Below are positions 1 through 13,048 of a stretch of DNA of 64,000 nucleotides, in pieces; within the stretch, counting starts at the first letter, position 1, and every line of letters begins with the position of its first letter. The notes beneath the pieces were generated by a model, which saw only the letters and a program-made list of their open reading frames with translations, was not told the DNA's origin and searched no databases. Location: assembly GCA_037042185.1 (NCBI GenBank), contig JAXQJY010000023.1, positions 1-64,000 of the forward strand, written 5' to 3'. Origin of the DNA: Sordariomycetes sp. S80-01Y (Eukaryota; Ascomycota; Sordariomycetes). The position numbers and the translations under genes were made by a program.

Positions 1-1621
1 TAGCGAGACAACCACGGTCTCTCCATGTCCTGAGCCATGTGCTTCCAGAGAACCATCTTCAAATACCAGAATGGAAACCCACAACGTGACCGTGAACGAT
101 TTATGCCATTCATTATATAGAAAAAGCACCAAAAGGGTTGACGACGGACTTGGAGAAGGAGGAAAGATGAGGGGGAGAAGCTAATAGAGAGCCTACTGTT
201 GCAGTGCGAAGCTCAGTCGTCGTTGAGTACCTCGCGCTGGACCAGTGACCATGCCATACACAAGGAGCATAGCATGCCTGCTGCTGCACAAGGAGGTTAC
301 TACCTACTAAAGTCGTGACGATGAGAGGGTAGCACCCCGGAACCTTTCCTTGAGCCCCTCCGGAACGGCGATACGTCTTGATGGTCTGGACCTTTGTAGG
401 CCGTACCTCGGTTGGGACGGACAGACCCAGAGAATTCATGTATTACTTCGGATAACGAAATGAAATAGACCTGCAGTGACTCAACAGACCCAACTCATTT
501 CAAATATACCAACCCTCAATGACACGACAACGGGAAGAGAGAAGTGGGCGCCAAGGGTTTCGCACATTGCTCCACGACTGGACAGGCCAGAAGCTATGCC
601 CTGACGCGCATGGTTTACCATCAGGATTTGATGAGTGTAACAATCTTAATTTACAATGGTAGCAGAACTAGTACTAGTAGCAAGATAGACCACGTGAGCA
701 ATCAAGGGTAACCAACAAGTTACGACTAAAGTAACAGTGTTAGAGTTGAGTAGTCCTCGCGAGGAGCCACGACCAGTCACGTGTAATTGATAGCGTTATC
801 GGCCATGTTGCCTATCATCAAGCGTCTTACTATTTGTATGGAATGGATAGAATAGAGAGGCTATGCTCTGCTGCGGACGATCAACAATGACGATAATAAC
901 ACTGATATCAAATTACTACACACTCCCAGGACCAAGCAGTAGAACATCCGATCACCGTTCTATTGGTACGGGGTATCATTTGTTCATACCGGACTAGTGT
1001 GTTTTTGCTAAGCCAGTACTCTTGCGGCCACTTCGGAAGTGTCGATCTGAAATGCCGAACGGGGCCTTGATATGCAAGTTTGAGAGAAGAGATGCCACTC
1101 ACTCATCAATTATAATGCATTATCTGCGATAGAGAGACGTGCTGATCGGGTCATGAGGGTAAGGATTTGCCAGTGTTTCATTCAGTTGACAGATTTAGGA
1201 AAACCTTGGGATTTACCAGCCTCTGGGCCTCCTTTACTGTGTAGTCATTCCCAAATCGCTTCTCCGTCTGCTTCTCCGTGTAGTTCGCGTATGCTGCGGT
1301 ACTTCACATATCTTTTTGCTCACACGTGAGGCTCCTTCCGGACACTTCCAGCAATTGCGGGGCGTACTTTACATGCTTTCAGGAATATACAGGGGGCCTC
1401 CCAGACACTTTGTTGTGACACGATAAAGGAGCCCTTCTCGGTGACATCGTCACATGTGCACTGGCGTAAAAGGTGCCTAGTCCCAAGCTATCCCTCTACC
1501 GCTTGATGATCGACGGAGAAGTTGGGTCCCCCTTCTGATTATACCCATACACTTCTTTCACTCAATCTGTTCGACAATCCAATGCCACATAGAAGAACAT
1601 CAGAGATATCTCCACTTACTG

Positions 1622-1699
1622 AGACTTGCCATGGTCTAGTCCAGCCCTGAAAAGCACTTGCTTGTCTTGAAATAGTAGCATCTGGACCATGGCAAGTCT
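1622..1699. repeat. 15-bp perfect inverted repeat (hairpin-capable)
   Basis: The arm AGACTTGCCATGGTC at 1622-1636 is exactly complementary to GACCATGGCAAGTCT at 1685-1699, with a 48-nt spacer. It lies in otherwise featureless AT-rich DNA. It could be the ends of a very small transposon relic or a long-stem RNA hairpin. Nothing else around it favours either reading. Confidence 0.7.
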
Positions 1700-2583
1700 T
1701 CTGCAGCTCTCAATGATATTCAGAATTATATGCTCGAACGAGTATCCGTCCTGTGATTAGAATCTGGCTTAAACTTTACCAAATATACAAGCTCTGATAC
1801 GTAGTTGAATGTTATTGCCATATCTTCTGGGAGCCTACGTTGACGTAGTATCAAAAACTGTGTATTTGACCTATACCATACGGGAACCCCTTTCTAGTCT
1901 AGTATTTTGACCCAATTTACATCGTTGGAAAGTTTTCGTGCCAGAGACAAGCAGCGCTGACCCCTAATATCTAAACTGAATGTATATGAAAGCTTCTGGG
2001 GACTTGAGAGGCGCTAGATTCTGAACCGGTGCTACGTATATCTCGATGGAAATTATTACTTCGTTGTGATTGGACTCCTCATGTCTTTAGTGCACGATCT
2101 TCCTGGAAGCTTCTTTACGGACGGACGAAATAGAGTGTATAAAACGCTTTTGCCCACTCAGCGGTATCTTTACGTCAAGCCCATAAGCTGAGCTCTTACC
2201 GACTACATCATGCAAATATAGATATCATTAAATTGTTTTCACTTGAACCGGACTCATGTGGCTATGTATGGAGTGGAGCGTATTCTCTACTCAAAGTCAC
2301 ATTGGAATCAGTTGCGATTGAACTCACTGGCAGCTTCCTTATCTCGTGGTAGTGTGCTGTACCGACAGTCATTCTCGTCCACCTGTCAACAGCAAAGCGT
2401 TAATGAAGATGTGATCTCCAGATGCCTGATGCTTTCAACATTAACTGCCAGGCCGTAACTATGCTAGCTGTTGTTCGCTAGGTAAGCGGTGATATCTGTC
2501 GGTGGTGGACACAAAGTCAAGTTTGCGTAACTAACCTCTGGAATTCCGAATTACTTTATTTGAACCAACAAAGCGGAAGGGGC

Positions 2584-3304
2584 AAGACGGGGCACCCTGC
2601 TTCCGGCCACCTCCAAAACACATATTTTAATTCAACACACCTCACTTAGACCGCGTTTTCTCGCGTAATTCTAATTATAATCAACTCTATCTTTAATCTA
2701 TAATATTATTATATCTTTCTATATAGAAATCGATATTTAAAATGCTATTAGAGATATCTAGAGTGGCACTTCTCACCGCATTATTGCCTAACGCTATGGA
2801 ATTCCTTATATAATCCTTAACGATTGGATTAATAGCATAGAGTCTTAATAAGCCTCTCATAAAGATTGATAATATCTTTCTAAGTGTCAAGAACTTCGCA
2901 GGGTCCTAGCAGCGATCCTTCTGCGACCGCACGGCAGAGTCACGTGTGGGCATGTATAAGAAGGCTGCCCACGAGCCCCAGTGACATAGAGCCTTCAGAG
3001 ATTGATACAGTCACCAGTTGCACCCTAGCTATTATCCTGCTACAACGCGGCGACCTAGCCGCGGACGTCCATCTAGTCACACCTCCTCACTCTCTTCAAC
3101 AACCCAGGTCCTGACATTTAAGCTAGGCCGGCTTTCTTAGCTAAATGGATTAGTTGAATTTAAGTCCCTTTATTAAGAGTAGCAGCTTAAATAGCTAGAA
3201 AACACTAAATAAAGTAATCGCGATATTATTATATTAAATTTAAAGCCCTTAAAGGTTACGTATTGAGTCTTGTGGAAGTGGCCGGAAGCAGGGTGCCCCG
3301 TCTT
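2584..3304. mobile_element. 721-bp element bounded by 35-bp terminal inverted repeats
   Basis: The left arm (2584-2618) and the reverse complement of the right arm (3270-3304) match at 33 of 35 positions. The shared GC-rich core includes GGGGCACCCTGCTTCCGG. The two differences are one C/T and one A/C. The interior is strongly AT-rich, with no transposase frame, so this would be a non-autonomous, MITE-like DNA element. A solo LTR sits inside it. I could not identify a convincing target-site duplication at the outer edges, so the exact termini and superfamily are open. An inverted pair of unrelated fragments is the alternative. Confidence 0.55.
2885..3116 (+). mobile_element. solo LTR (gypsy-like), nested
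   Basis: This 232-bp segment begins TGTCA and ends TGACA, the short inverted ends expected of an LTR. It is more GC-rich than the AT-rich DNA on both sides. A TATA-like sequence (TATAAGAAGG near 2956) followed by a CT-rich stretch fits an LTR promoter. The flanks TCTAAG (2879-2884) and TTTAAG (3117-3122) differ by one C/T transition and may be a 6-bp target duplication. No internal retrotransposon sequence remains, so it is a solo LTR. It interrupts the inverted-repeat element at 2584-3304, so it inserted later. Assignment to gypsy is by general resemblance only. Confidence 0.6.
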
Positions 3305-4969
3305 ATTATTGGCACACCTTTTAAGCAGTCAATAACGCGAATATCTCGCTTCCCTTCTTATACCAGCTTGCTAGATAAGAGGCTAATAGGTAAACGTTCC
3401 AAAATTTTGCTAAAGTTATGCTTTAGTGTCATATGTAATATCTCTGCCTGGGGACTATAGTACTCGTCAGCAGTTATTAGCTTTTACTCATCCTCTAGTT
3501 CAGCTTCCCTTGTAAGTACTGGCTTGACCTTTATAAACGTATACTGTCAACCTGGTTCAAAGCTCAATTAGAGCTCAAATACAAATGGTTTCCAGGACCG
3601 GAATCTGGGTGAAGGGAGTAAGAGTATAGCTGGCAGGTAGGCCTCGATGAGGCCACGATGAGGTCGCTACATTTCATCTAGCAACGTGGATTAGCTATGT
3701 CAAACCCTATGATTCGAAAAAATTCGGGTTCTCTGTATGCTTTGACAAAGAGTCATTCGCAATGACTCCCGGTGAGGTCGTTGTGAGGTCGCTTCGGAGT
3801 CCTCAATGCATATGAATTGGTCAAAAGTGGTATGATATCATTTCTCTATTTGTTCGGAGTAATATATATTATTTATGAAGCCTATTGTTAAGCAAAGGGC
3901 GGTAACATGACTGACTATGTTTAAGTTACCTATTTATCTAAGAAGTTTACCACGGAATATAGATAGAAAAGTGGTACTTGCGTTTACTTTAACATTAACT
4001 AGGTTCTATATGATGGATGCATTCTGGACATCACGTTCCTAATGAAGCCCCGTGAAGTCGGTAAGGTTAAATCTCCATACTCAAATGTGGCTCTCTTGTC
4101 AGGACCTGTGCAGTTGAGGACAGACTTGGGCTTGCTGCTGGTCGGCAGCGAGATAGGACGAAGGGTGGCAGCCAAGAGGCAACTGGTAACTGTATTGATC
4201 TTTGAAGGTTCTAGATTGCCCGCACTCTTTGGCAGACGTCTTATATGTGTGCCGACGTGATCCTCGCTTAATGTCCGTAGTGAGAAATATGATCTTTTGT
4301 AATCTTGGATCTTAGAGATAGAAGCATTTATCTCTTGATGCCTTTTTGTAAAGTTATGTTTTATGTTGTTGAATCACTCACAATAAGACCGATCGGTATA
4401 GTCACACTAAAGAGCACAACCCGATATCACACCATACACCTGAATAAAGAGCACCCAGCATAATATCTACAACGTGTCCCAGATATATAGGTGCTCTAAT
4501 TCAGTGCTAGCGATTTATACAGCTACTGTATAGAGTTTTAGGACTTTTTCTCAGGACAAGTTATAAGAATCACTATAAAGAGTTAACCAGTGAATTGTTC
4601 ATGTAGATAGCGGGCGAAAGTAGCACACCATAGATAATTAAAATACGATCACTAACGCAGTGAGTGTAAGTTACTACTGATAAGCCAAGATTACGAACTT
4701 CATGTTTGTGAACACGAAAATGATGTGACCATAAGTGTTGAGCAAGGGGCCTTTTTATCTCGTTCTTCCCTTGATAGAGAATAGGGGCCGCGGTAGACGT
4801 GTATAATTCGTTATCATTCTTAGTACTTATATGTACGATATCGTTGACAGATTTCCGGACTTTATATATCAGAGGTCATTACGACCGACTCGTGGTGTGC
4901 TTAGCTTGATGAGTATTAGGAATCCCGCGCGAACATAGTAGCGAGGTTTCTACTACCATTAGGTGAGGA

Positions 4970-5065
4970 TCACGTAGGCGCACTTATTAGCGGCTTATCA
5001 GAGAGCTTGGGTAACCTAGAAACTTCAGAGACTAATATGGTCACCAGTCATACCCTAGCTACCCA
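4970..5065 (+). mobile_element. diverged LTR fragment related to 2940-3034
   Basis: Starting at TCACGT, this stretch aligns to the solo LTR at 2940 with identical spacing: 53 bases from TCACGT to CTTCAGAG in both copies. It shares GTCACCAGT and ACCCTAGCTA. In the part from CTTCAGAG on, nearly all differences are C/T or G/A, the pattern left by RIP; the 5' part is more scrambled. I could not place its ends. Confidence 0.5.
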
Positions 5066-8000
5066 CCTATCCGTACTAACTCCGGAGAAAGCCGGCACGT
5101 AACGCCGGATCAGGTGATTCCAAGGTCTCAACTATGTCATCATGTCAGGGAACTCGGAAACTTCGCTGCAAGCCTGCTAATTTGAACTGAAACGATCATG
5201 TATATGCACGCTACCATAGGATATCAGACAAGGCGCTCATTTGTCCCAAGACTACCAGAACTAATACACTCATCATGCAGCCCTAATTACGACGCTAGAA
5301 AGTCGCTGTAATTTAGTAGGGAGTAATGCTCCCTTACTCGCTTCCTAGCTCTAGCCCTGCCACGCTGTGCCCCCATTAGAATTACTATACACTTTATAAG
5401 TCTGAGCACACAAAAGCTGCCCATGGACGATTGGCTTCTCGCTATATTGGCTTTCGCGTCAGGGATCTTACGCTGTCTAACCATCGGAGCAACCTTGACT
5501 TGTATGCATCCATGCTCCGGATAGAAAGTCTCCACAGAGAGGTTCTTGCTTACTTTTTGGGCATGTTGTTGTGTATATTGCCCTCGTAACCCCTAGTTAT
5601 TATGAGCGTATTCTCCTAAGTGAATGTTACCGTCTTTCCAAGCTGGCCACACCAAATAGACATTAAAGACAATGCTGACTATCTTCCAGTGAATTATTAG
5701 ACAATTCTGCCCCTATATCTTTTAAATGCAAGCACTGATTATTTCAAGATATAATGGTTCGTTTTATATAGCCATGGCTCTTGCATTGATAAATACTAAC
5801 ATTTTTCTTCCGCAACTAGCACTTGTAATCTTTACATGCTCAGATGTTGTCCGGTTTCATCGCAAGTTTTTGTTTGTTTTATTTTCTTTCTCTCGGTCTC
5901 ACCAGTAGCGCTAGCTTGCTTGCTTATAGCAGCATCAAGGACAAGTCTAGAGGAAACCAGGAGATAACGGTGAGATCACTTTTACCTATGTCGTGAAGTC
6001 TGTTCCTAAAGAGAAGGAGAAGGTGCCAATCAAGAAAGCTGGTTTAAGGCCTGATTCGGGTAGTTTCAAGATAAAAATACAAGAATTGGCATTTAAGTAG
6101 ATTAGAGAGTCTCTTTATAGATGCTAATTAGACAAAACTCTCAAATCCAGGGGTGACAGATGTATTAGTCTTATGCTTCTAGCAAAAAGACTGCCTGTAC
6201 GATTCTTAAGTCTAGCGATAAGGGGCCCGAGAGGTTATATACCTATGATTAGCAAGCAATTGCTTCCAACAGACCGCCAGAGATACTGATCCTAGTTTTG
6301 AACTAGCGCCGAACGAAGATGAGATTAGAAATCTATCAATGAAGTCATACATAAGGAATTCATATCTACAACGAGGACTAGGGGAGACAAATCTAGAGGC
6401 AATGGCAATAAGTTCGCATTCCCTACCAGGTGCCTACCTTCCGCGCTAGCCGATTTTGGTGGTCGTTTTGATGCTGCTTCGAGTTCTCCAAAACACTTCG
6501 TGTCCTAGGCCACCATAGGTAGATTGTGGTTAACATAAAGCGGTGATTGGAGTAATGAGGCGTAGCTTTAAGCTCGTTTCCGCATGAGGTATTTAAAAAG
6601 TTGATTATCTTGCCCCGAAGTATTATAATAATTTTGATCGAAATAAGGAAAATGTCATAAGTAAAAGTAGCATCACAAAGACACCGTGATCAACTATGTA
6701 AAAGGACTTAGGCACTGTAACGAGAATGTATATAATTAGCAATTTAATACTAGCGAGTACTGAGTAATCGGCTCCTTTGAGAAAGCGAATAGTCAGTGAC
6801 AATGCAGCAGGTCACGCCAGATATTAGAAAGCCCTAACTATAATATCTTATTCCGGTGGGAAATAGAATACTAGTGATTAGTTTCCCTCCTTGTACTTAT
6901 GATTTAGTTACTTTCCTTAAGATGAAGGAAAGATGGCTGCAGTTTAGAAGGTCAGGACCTCGACGTATAAAGTAGTTTCGGGCTTGTTTAATATATCTAT
7001 GGTCAGCTGTACTTACTTTGTAACCATGAATTTACCCTTTAATGATACACTTATTTTCTAATTACCCGTTAGTTAATATCTATGAAAGAAACTAAAGAGT
7101 AATGATAGATCAATTACATAGGATGGCTGATAGTATCGATGCCTGTTTGTATAACGCTGGCACTAATGTTCGCCAGTGTCGTGCCAGGGCCGGGTTTAGT
7201 TTGGGTTAAGTTGTCCCGTATGTATAAACGTGCCAAAGTAATTATCCTGCTTTTCTTTTGTAGCTCAGGCATTGCTGTTGTATTTATTTATGTCTGCTCG
7301 ATCTGCTATTGACTATATCGTTTAGCTGTAGATAGCCTCCCCGCCACGTCAATCTTTCCTCCCAGCGATTATATATAAGCCCAACGAAGGTTCTGGATGC
7401 CGAGGCTTGTGTTGACCTGACCAAGTCACTGTAGAAACCACCGTGGGCTCGCTGGTACATATTCCGTCTAAAGCCATGGTCACGGAGGCATAGCATCAGT
7501 GCCGCGGGATCGATATTATAATGCCATTTAAGCTGACAGCTGCTGAGCTGCAATAGTGGTCTCAAGCTATTTCTACCCCCCAAGTCTAGGAATTAAAAGT
7601 GTCATGCTATCATTGTGTTTCAAGAGGGAGGAAATGAATTCTGATTCTATAAGTGAGCTTTATGAAGCCATTATAAGCCGAGACTCTATTACAATATTAC
7701 AATGCGGCTGATGAACAGCAACAGAGTGAGAGCTTCCTTTCCATTTAGGATTTTGCGGCTTTACTTAGTGTTTTTTCTACCGCTTGGCCTACAGGGCGAA
7801 GTCAAAAGTTTGAAAGCAGCACGAGAGCACATTTGGAGTCGTCTTTGTTAATCACGTAGACAGAATCCGTGGATGCCTTCCGTTCATGCTGTCTTGTAGG
7901 ATAATGGGGGGGCTGATATAGTATTACTAGAGTATTTGTCCCATTTCCTTTCTCGACCAGCATTAAATCCTCTAGTTGGCTAGGCTCATGGATTCTCCGG

Positions 8001-9314
8001 TTCGCATTCCTTGTGTCATGGAAACCTAAACCATACTTAAAACATGCTGATTACATAATAGCTCTAGATATCGAGCTTTATTAGTACCGGGGTGACTTTT
8101 TTGAGCTAGATCTCTATCAGTGAAAAGCAGACCTAGAACCTTGAATCAAGCCTTTTACAAGAGCAGAGGAATGGCATGTAATAGTCCAGATACGCAATAT
8201 ATTGCTTCATTGGTGTCGGCATGAAGTAAGAGTACTGATTTACCTACACCAGCCTTTTTTTATGATTCAATACAGTTCAAGTGCGTTATGTCAGATCTGG
8301 AGTACAAAATAAATGCCAATCAAAACAACGTTTTCAACATCAAAGCTTGAGTTGCTGTCCCAGTCTTGTTAATGTTGTCCAATGGACAACCTAAGAATAC
8401 TAAAAGATGGAGGGTAGGCGACACATTCAACTACTTTTTAAACTAACTCTGACACTCGTTAGAACAGAACGAATACAAAGAAAAGAGGACCCATGACATG
8501 CAAGTAAGCGCACATTGCGAGTTACTCAGCTAGTGGTAATTAGTCACGTAGCCGAAAATGACTGCCTATGTTGTTATGGTCTCTAGTTACGAAGTGCATC
8601 GGTAGATATCGAAGGAAGGCCTATATACGATTGATATGAGTGTTATCACTAAGCATACTATATAGAGAGGATTTTCGAGGGAGGTGGGAGGCATGTTTTT
8701 CTTGGAATCGACAAAGGTAAGGTTTAGCCTTTCGCGTGGCTAAATGGCCGCCAGAAAAGCGCGAATTGTTCAAGATGAAGTGAGATAATTACGGAAAGAA
8801 TGACCATAAACTTATATAGGATGCTGGTCATTCATAGCTGGGAGGTTTCTAACTTGTCTCAGATTCATGATTTGGCTCGATGATGTTAGTGCATTTCTAT
8901 CATCGTATATGTTTGCTGGGGGCATTGGGGTGGTTCTATTATTTGTTAGGTCATATATCGAAGCGTTTTTTATTATTGTCAGGATACAAAGGTATTACAA
9001 AGATGATTCCCTCCATCGTCATGATATTTATTACGGTCAGATTGGACCTGGTCTGTTGAGGAGAGTGAAGAGGTGTAACTAGATGTAGGCTCGCCGCGGG
9101 GTCGCAGCATTATAGAAGGTAAGTAGGGTTCGACTGCTCGTAGTGTTTATCTCTGAAAGCTTTGAAATTGACCGAGCTCTTTCTCAAGACGTTTACGAGT
9201 GTACGCACTTAGGTATCGCTGGACGGATAAGCAGGGGCCTCGCAGCGAGATTCCTATTCTCACGAAGAAATATAGAGACAAAGGCCTATTACCTCCTATT
9301 ACGGGCCAGAGCTG

Positions 9315-9354
9315 GCGAATCCGCGCGCTCCCCCTGAGCGCGCTGCAAATTCGC
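9315..9354. repeat. strong GC-rich stem-loop
   Basis: An inner stem GCGCGCTC (9323-9330) pairs perfectly with GAGCGCGC (9336-9343) around a 5-nt loop. An outer stem GCGAAT (9315-9320) pairs with ATTCGC (9349-9354), separated from the inner stem by 2 and 5 unpaired bases. It stands out in AT-rich DNA. Subterminal hairpins are typical of some transposons such as Helitrons, but no CTRR end follows, so the origin is unknown. Confidence 0.6.
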
Positions 9355-10420
9355 AATCTCCATCCCTTTCTTCCTCCCTTTCTCCTTCATTGTTAGATTC
9401 ATAGACTTATTGAAGCTATTGTCTAGTTAAACAAGCCCTAGACTAGCCCTCAAAACCTCCATACTTCACCTAGTCAACATGGAAGTAAACTTATTATTCG
9501 GCCTACCTTCGAGATATATGTTTCCACTTTTCATACATGCCGCTCATATTATTAATATGGACCGCTAATGTAACATATAGAAAAGACAGATATAGTAAAC
9601 CCAAGTAAATAATGATATGCGAGGGCTAGATTATAACTGCGACGGCATTCCCTGGTTAATGTAAAACAGGAATCTGGTGGCTTCTAACTGTTGAACGCGG
9701 AATGAAACTTGCTTCTCGATATTCTCCTCTTTCATAGATAGCGTCTTCTTAGTACCTCCGTAAAGCAATTCTCGCAGGTTGTGTCCACTTGGTCAACCCG
9801 GAATTATGGTAGAGAAACTCCTCAAAACTCCTCAAGAGGGATCATAATTAGCAGATAAGATATAGCGGAATCGCGGTCTAGTAAGTAGCATAACCGGTGA
9901 ATTGTTAGTCCTAAAACTCCAAAAGCCTGGCAAGAACCCGCTACGAAGACTCTGCGGTATCTGAACCTATTATTTATTAACTGGTATATTACGAAAAGAA
10001 GCCTACGGACCAGACCGAATCTGGCTCAGCTGGCCATGACTAGCAACTGACAGAGTTAGTATATAACTAGCGAAAGTTTAGAAAACATATTAACAGAAGC
10101 AAACAGGCAGAGACAGCTGCTTTTACACGATATCTTATTGGGGATATGGGGTTACAGAATATATACATTAGTAGTTGATCATGATTGGAGGCTACATTTA
10201 CTGCAGCTGAAATGGGCTACACGCCTCTAGCTTCATACCATACTTTACGTAGGCTAAAAGTACTTCTGGTAAAATGTCTTATAGTTCGTCGACGCTAAAC
10301 ACCCTCAAAGAGTAAGCAGATTTACCACTATCTACAATGTTATTTTCGCTACGAAAGCAACTTGCAATGATCTACATACTAATTATGAATGAATATTTCA
10401 GTTATTTAGGCTAAGAGAAG

Positions 10421-10446
10421 CGCACACACACACACGCACACACGCG
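10421..10446. repeat. (CA)n microsatellite
   Basis: An imperfect CA run interrupted by CG dinucleotides, ending in a CGCGTACATGTATG stretch. It is a simple repeat in the AT-rich block and no function is apparent. Confidence 0.85.
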
Positions 10447-12290
10447 TACATGTATGTCCATATACATATCTTGCCGCTATGCTCGCGAGAAAAACACATG
10501 AGATAACCAAAATGGTAGTTTCTAGCTTACTTGTGGTATGTAAACGCGTATTTAGAATAGAACAACCTATAATATCAGTAGCCAGTTAGAAACCTGGACG
10601 GGAGAACTATTGAATTTGATGCTGCCAGTTTTTAAAAGGTTAATGATACGCAAGAAAACATAACTTGATAGTTTACTAGTCTTCCACTCGCTCAACACCC
10701 AGTGGCATATAGAATGCACTTGGTTCTGTTTAAGCCCGGTGGACAACATATAGATGATTTCACTGGCTAAAAATATATGGATGAAATGAAGACTTTAAGC
10801 TCCCGTCTCAATAATATATTTATGGTTTAGATCTCGCGTTACCAAAATAAACCGGATTGGAGCTTAATCAATGAGCTATAGTAATTTCAAGCCCAATATA
10901 AGTCGCCCCCATTGATAAAGTTAAGATTATCGTTTGTCCCCAAGGCCGAAAAACATTACATAGCAACGTTGTTTTAGCAATATCACAAACGAAAGGAATA
11001 TAGGATCCAAACTTATATAATCATCATCATATAATTAACCATGTATAGTCACGGATTTATAGTCTTTTTTTTATAGCGCAGGAATAGTCTATGCTTCAAA
11101 GAGCATGATGCAACATAAGGATGGATATGTGTTTTCCAGTGTCATAGCTCCCTTCGGGTTTAAAATCCCACTGGAGCTCCTTTGAAATTTCTAATTATAT
11201 ATAGCTTCCTAGACTACTACTCTAGCTATTCATAAAACCGCAACTTCAGCTCTCGTAACCTCAACCTCTCCCTAGCTTCTGCCTTGCAAGCGCGGCTTTA
11301 TAACCAATGACCTCCCGTATTATTAAAGCATGAAGGCGTCTCAAGAACTAATTCTTTTGCGCTATGATATCTGACTTTACTATATAAAAAGTTGATCTGG
11401 AGCTTAAAGCATGGCATTGGCTAAGATCTGGTTGAAACCTTGGTTGGCCGAGCTATCTTATATCCATTTTGTTCAATAGCAAGTGCGTATAATCACGATG
11501 ATGAATGGCCCGTATGCGGAATACGGTGCCTATATCTGTACAAGCAGCCTGCACAGTCTAGAAGGTTTGTTAATGACCTAGAGATATGTTCGGTTGGGGA
11601 TAGCTATTGTCATATAGCTATATGTCCGGAGATAGGTAGATTCCCAAGGGTCATAAGCATATAACTTACACCTTCTTCAACCTTATCGGGGCCTTCGTTC
11701 CTGATGAAGCATGTCCCTGAATTATCACCCAACAAGCTCTCTTCTAGTAGTTTTCGGGAACGCAACTCGTATTTACTACATCGATATATTTATCTACAAG
11801 TGCTTTTAGATTTCTTTTCAACGTCAACATTGAGTAGCAACATGTACTAGGCCCTTGATTTGTTGTGGAATAACACAGTTGCCTTCAAGCTAGTCACATC
11901 GTCTTTATACCTTTGTGGCAGTTGGGAGCGATCAATAGTAGCCTGTCTAGCACAAATACAATCAATTACTGCACGAAGTGCTGACCTTGTTAGGTAGACA
12001 GCGGACGAATTTCATGATCACTCATTCCGTAATTATTCGCCACCTGCTGCATCTAAGACAACCCGGCAGCGTCACGCACTTGAAGAATGGTTCTATTTCA
12101 TAGGCAACGTTTCCAAATTGCTTTAGCACCAGACCGTTTCCGCATCGAGGATGGACTGAGCATCATATATAGTTAGCGTGGGAGAATATAGAACTCCCAT
12201 CACTTCTTACTAAAGAGAGTCTGAGCCTATTGTGTCTGTGGGATATCGCGACGTCGCAGATCCGTACTCCTTGCTGGCCTCGCCTTACGG

Positions 12291-13048
12291 ATGAGATGTT
12301 ATGTAGATGAGCACATGATTTCATATTGGAAACCAAGAATAGCAAATGGACGTAGAAGAGGGCTGCTACAGCATATCGCTGCACTATCGCTCAAGTGGCC
12401 AGACCGAGTTCCACTCTTATCTAAGCAATTGTGTGAGGCCCTGACCGGCGTTGACTCGAGCTTGTCCTTGACTCATAATGCTCATAAAGCTATTATCAAT
12501 GACGTGGATACTACGGGACCCGTCCAGGTATTCGGGTGAGAAGGGCATAAAGAAAGTTTACTGGACGAAAAGAAAGCAGCGTTCACGTTGTCCGCGTCCA
12601 GCGACTTCGATCTCGCCTGGTTGATTTCAGTAGGAGAGTATAAGGAGTTGACATTGTCCAGGAGGAAGTTCGTCTGCACCATGAGATATCTTCGAGGCGG
12701 GCTCTGCGGAGCTTATAATTACCATGCCGATTGTGCGCCACGATAAGTGAGCTGAAGACATGATGAACAATTTACTGCAGAAATCATCATGCATGGCCCA
12801 TGGCACGCCTGGCTAGGGCAACAATCTTATCCAAGTACCTGGAAGATGAGAGGACACTGTGGACAGAAGCTTCTTCCACATGCTCCAACTATATCGGACG
12901 ATCCTGCCTAGAGTTTCTTCAAAGCCAATCTGGGCTGATTCAAGCGGTATTATCTGATATGCATTCGAAGAATTCTATGATGAATTCATTCCTGGACAGT
13001 AGCCAAGAGATCCGAGAGAAAGACTCACTCCTCCCGTGTCTGATGTGA
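12291..13048 (+). pseudogene. possible decayed coding remnant
   Basis: Base composition returns to near-genic here. On the plus strand one frame is open from 12,291 to an in-frame TGA at 12,537-12,539 and then stays open, without ATG, to about 12,746. A second segment, 12,800-13,048, continues in another frame with helical, leucine- and glutamate-rich sequence. No single intron that I could draw joins them convincingly, and I recognise no domain. It may be a broken gene at the border of the repeat block, or chance open frames. Confidence 0.25.

Larger units (their letters stand above)
1..12160. other. AT-rich gene-free block, probable RIP-mutated repeat compartment
   Basis: No open frame here exceeds about 108 codons and none resembles a known family. 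The sequence is visibly richer in A/T, TpA, TATA and CTAG than the genic part after 13.4 kb, and stop codons are dense in all frames. Identifiable pieces are listed separately: LTR remnants, an inverted-repeat element, stem-loops and a CA microsatellite. Two LTR copies align at the same spacing, and in their best-conserved stretch they differ mostly by C/T and G/A changes. That is what repeat-induced point mutation leaves behind. The interpretation as a decayed transposon block is inference from composition and these remnants. The edge towards the genes is gradual, between about 12.1 and 13.4 kb. Confidence 0.7.

Noticed and set aside
7284-7583. 99-codon minus frame in the AT-rich block
   Set aside because: Somewhat GC-richer than its surroundings but matches nothing recognisable; may be part of a decayed repeat.
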